Positions 8,623-9,047 of a stretch of DNA of 9,047 bases are shown in pieces. Origin of the DNA: CAVPRW01 sp046727435 [NCBI: bacterium] (lineage in GTDB: Bacteria > Tectomicrobia > Entotheonellia > J063); NCBI GenBank assembly GCA_046727435.1, contig JBKPCR010000490.1, positions 1 to 9,047 of the forward strand, in the 5' to 3' direction. The translations under genes and the position numbers were made by a program. The notes beneath the pieces were generated by a model that saw only the letters and a list, made by a program, of their open reading frames with translations, made no database searches and was not told the DNA's origin. How positions within the stretch are numbered: position 1 is the first letter of the stretch; every line of letters starts with the position of its first letter.

Positions 8623-8652
8623 TTGACATCCAGTTAGTATTTATGCTACTAA
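8623..8652 (+). promoter_or_regulatory. Promoter of the chorismate mutase gene
   Basis: A perfect -35 TTGACA at 8623-8628, then an 18-base spacer and TACTAA at 8647-8652, preceded by TGC as an extended -10. The -10 hexamer itself is poor (three of six), which is common where an activator or repressor acts. A start near 8659 would leave a leader of about 80 bases before the ATG at 8740. Confidence 0.6.
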
Positions 8653-8653
8653 C
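8633..8653. promoter_or_regulatory. Perfect 7-7-7 palindrome on the chorismate mutase promoter, probable operator
   Basis: GTTAGTA (8633-8639) and TACTAAC (8647-8653) are exact inverted copies separated by TTTATGC. The arms cover the spacer and the whole -10, the placement expected for a repressor operator. Arm centres are 14 bases apart, so the two half-sites would lie more than one helical turn apart. The arms do not match the TyrR box (TGTAAA-N6-TTTACA), and resemble the TrpR operator only in being ACTA-rich. The regulator is unknown. Confidence 0.55.
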
Positions 8654-8688
8654 ATGCCGCCGTATCGGCAGCGAGTAAGTACTTGCAG

Positions 8689-8720
8689 ACCCGCCCAACC
8701 GGAGCGGGGCGGATGCGGGT
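8689..8720 (+). other. Mutually exclusive leader hairpins next to the chorismate mutase ribosome site
   Basis: ACCCGC (8689-8694) can pair with GCGGGT (8715-8720). Alternatively, CCGCCC (8691-8696) can pair with GGGCGG (8707-8712) around a 10-base loop. Either form ends 2-10 bases before the ribosome-binding AAGGAG at 8723, and a smaller stem TGCCG/CGGCA sits upstream at 8655-8670. They could tune translation, but GC-rich chance pairing is an equal explanation. Confidence 0.3.
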
Positions 8721-8722
8721 AG

Positions 8723-8728
8723 AAGGAG
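8723..8728 (+). promoter_or_regulatory. Shine-Dalgarno site of the chorismate mutase gene
   Basis: AAGGAG, 11 bases before the ATG at 8740. The spacing is slightly long, but this is the only ATG nearby that fits the family N-terminus; upstream in-frame ATGs at 8683 and 8713 add residues without family support. Confidence 0.7.
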
Positions 8729-8739
8729 TACTGAACCCT

Positions 8740-9045
8740 ATGGACAACATCGACGACCTCCGTGAACGGATGGACGCGATCGACGACGAGCTTTTGAGGC
8801 TTTTCAACGAGCGCGCCAAGCTGGCGCTCGAAATTGGTCGGGTGAAAAAAGACCTGGGCCTGCCGATCCACGTTCCAAGCCGTGAAGAACAGATCATCAC
8901 GCGCGTACAGCAAGAGAATCCAGGGCCATTGTCGCCGACCTCGATTACGCGGTTGTACCAACAGCTGATCCAAGAGTCCAGGACATTAGAGGAAGAAGAT
9001 GCGGACTCGCACGCGCGCGTGGACCGATCGGATTCTCTACCGTAG
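8740..9045 (+). CDS. aroQ: Chorismate mutase, AroQ type (stand-alone)
   Basis: Rearranges chorismate to prephenate, the branch point to phenylalanine and tyrosine, in the cytoplasm. The product is a 101-residue all-helical AroQ domain. Aligned by eye with the E. coli P-protein mutase domain, the active-site residues are present: R8 (R11), R25 (R28), K36 (K39), R48-E49 (R51-E52) and S80 (S84). E84 falls where E. coli has Q88; Glu at this position is known in other AroQ enzymes such as yeast chorismate mutase. The stretch ITRLYQQLIQESRTL is typical of the last helix. The tail after residue 85 is acidic, then unlike the family. The TAG stop comes right after the mutase domain, so no dehydratase is fused in this frame. 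The promoter and operator-like palindrome upstream suggest repression by an unknown regulator. No signal peptide is seen, so it is the cytoplasmic rather than the exported form. Confidence 0.9.
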   Translation: MDNIDDLRERMDAIDDELLRLFNERAKLALEIGRVKKDLGLPIHVPSREEQIITRVQQENPGPLSPTSITRLYQQLIQESRTLEEEDADSHARVDRSDSLP

Positions 9046-9047
9046 CG

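Larger units (their letters stand above)
8383..8739. other. Divergent regulatory region between the thioredoxin-like and chorismate mutase genes
   Basis: These 357 bases hold no convincing gene. They contain a minus-strand promoter near 8471, a central hairpin at 8559-8575, and the plus-strand promoter, operator-like palindrome, leader hairpins and ribosome site of the chorismate mutase gene (8623-8728). Open frames crossing it have no recognisable family features and overlap the promoters. Confidence 0.7.

Noticed and set aside
8056-8637. A 193-codon plus-strand open frame spanning the thioredoxin-like gene and divergent region
   Set aside because: It is antisense to the thioredoxin-fold coding sequence, crosses both promoters, and shows no recognisable family or clear ribosome site.
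8358-8678. A 106-codon plus-strand open frame in the divergent region
   Set aside because: Its composition is low in family-like features, and it runs across the chorismate mutase promoter and palindrome; best explained by chance.
8641-8973. A 110-codon minus-strand open frame opposite chorismate mutase
   Set aside because: It is antisense to a gene with conserved active-site residues and has no family features of its own.

Overview
The window comes from a bacterial chromosome of moderately high GC content (roughly 55-60 % by eye). No mobile element, rRNA, tRNA or CRISPR array is visible. The gene content is two-component nitrogen-type regulation with a sigma-54 activator, the GlmU-GlmS UDP-GlcNAc pathway, a PcrA/UvrD helicase and an AroQ-type chorismate mutase. 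It suits a free-living Gram-negative-type bacterium, perhaps a deep lineage such as Nitrospirota or Methylomirabilota; that placement is a guess from gene neighbourhood and cannot be settled here.

Layout. Almost everything from base 1 to 8382 is on the minus strand. Read in the direction of transcription it is: a small membrane-anchored thioredoxin-fold gene (8382-7936), then an NtrB-like histidine kinase (7722-6622, possibly from 7782), an NtrC-family response regulator (6615-5140), glmU (5044-3644), glmS (3584-1764) and a UvrD/PcrA helicase (1767 to beyond base 1, missing its C-terminus). The last five lie head to tail with gaps of 6, 95, 59 and -4 bases and may be one transcription unit. 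On the plus strand at the right edge is a chorismate mutase gene (8740-9045), divergent from the thioredoxin-like gene across a 357-base regulatory region.

How the genes work together. NtrB and NtrC form a sensor-regulator pair. In well-studied bacteria such pairs read glutamine/2-oxoglutarate status and drive sigma-54 promoters. GlmS consumes glutamine to make glucosamine-6-phosphate, and GlmU makes UDP-GlcNAc from glucosamine-1-phosphate, so the operon may join nitrogen status to cell-envelope precursor supply (inference). The helicase serves DNA repair and appears to be translationally coupled to glmS.

Most notable observation. The thioredoxin-like gene has an in-frame TGA exactly where the first cysteine of the CxxC motif should be (reading G-TGA-P-N-C). 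A coherent thioredoxin fold continues in the same frame for 79 more residues. Just after the TGA the mRNA can form a long hairpin with a three-base GUC apical loop 27 bases downstream, which fits a bacterial SECIS element. I read this as a probable selenoprotein with a UxxC redox motif, anchored in the membrane and facing outwards. A second notable site is a perfect 7-7-7 inverted repeat lying on the chorismate mutase promoter, a likely operator.
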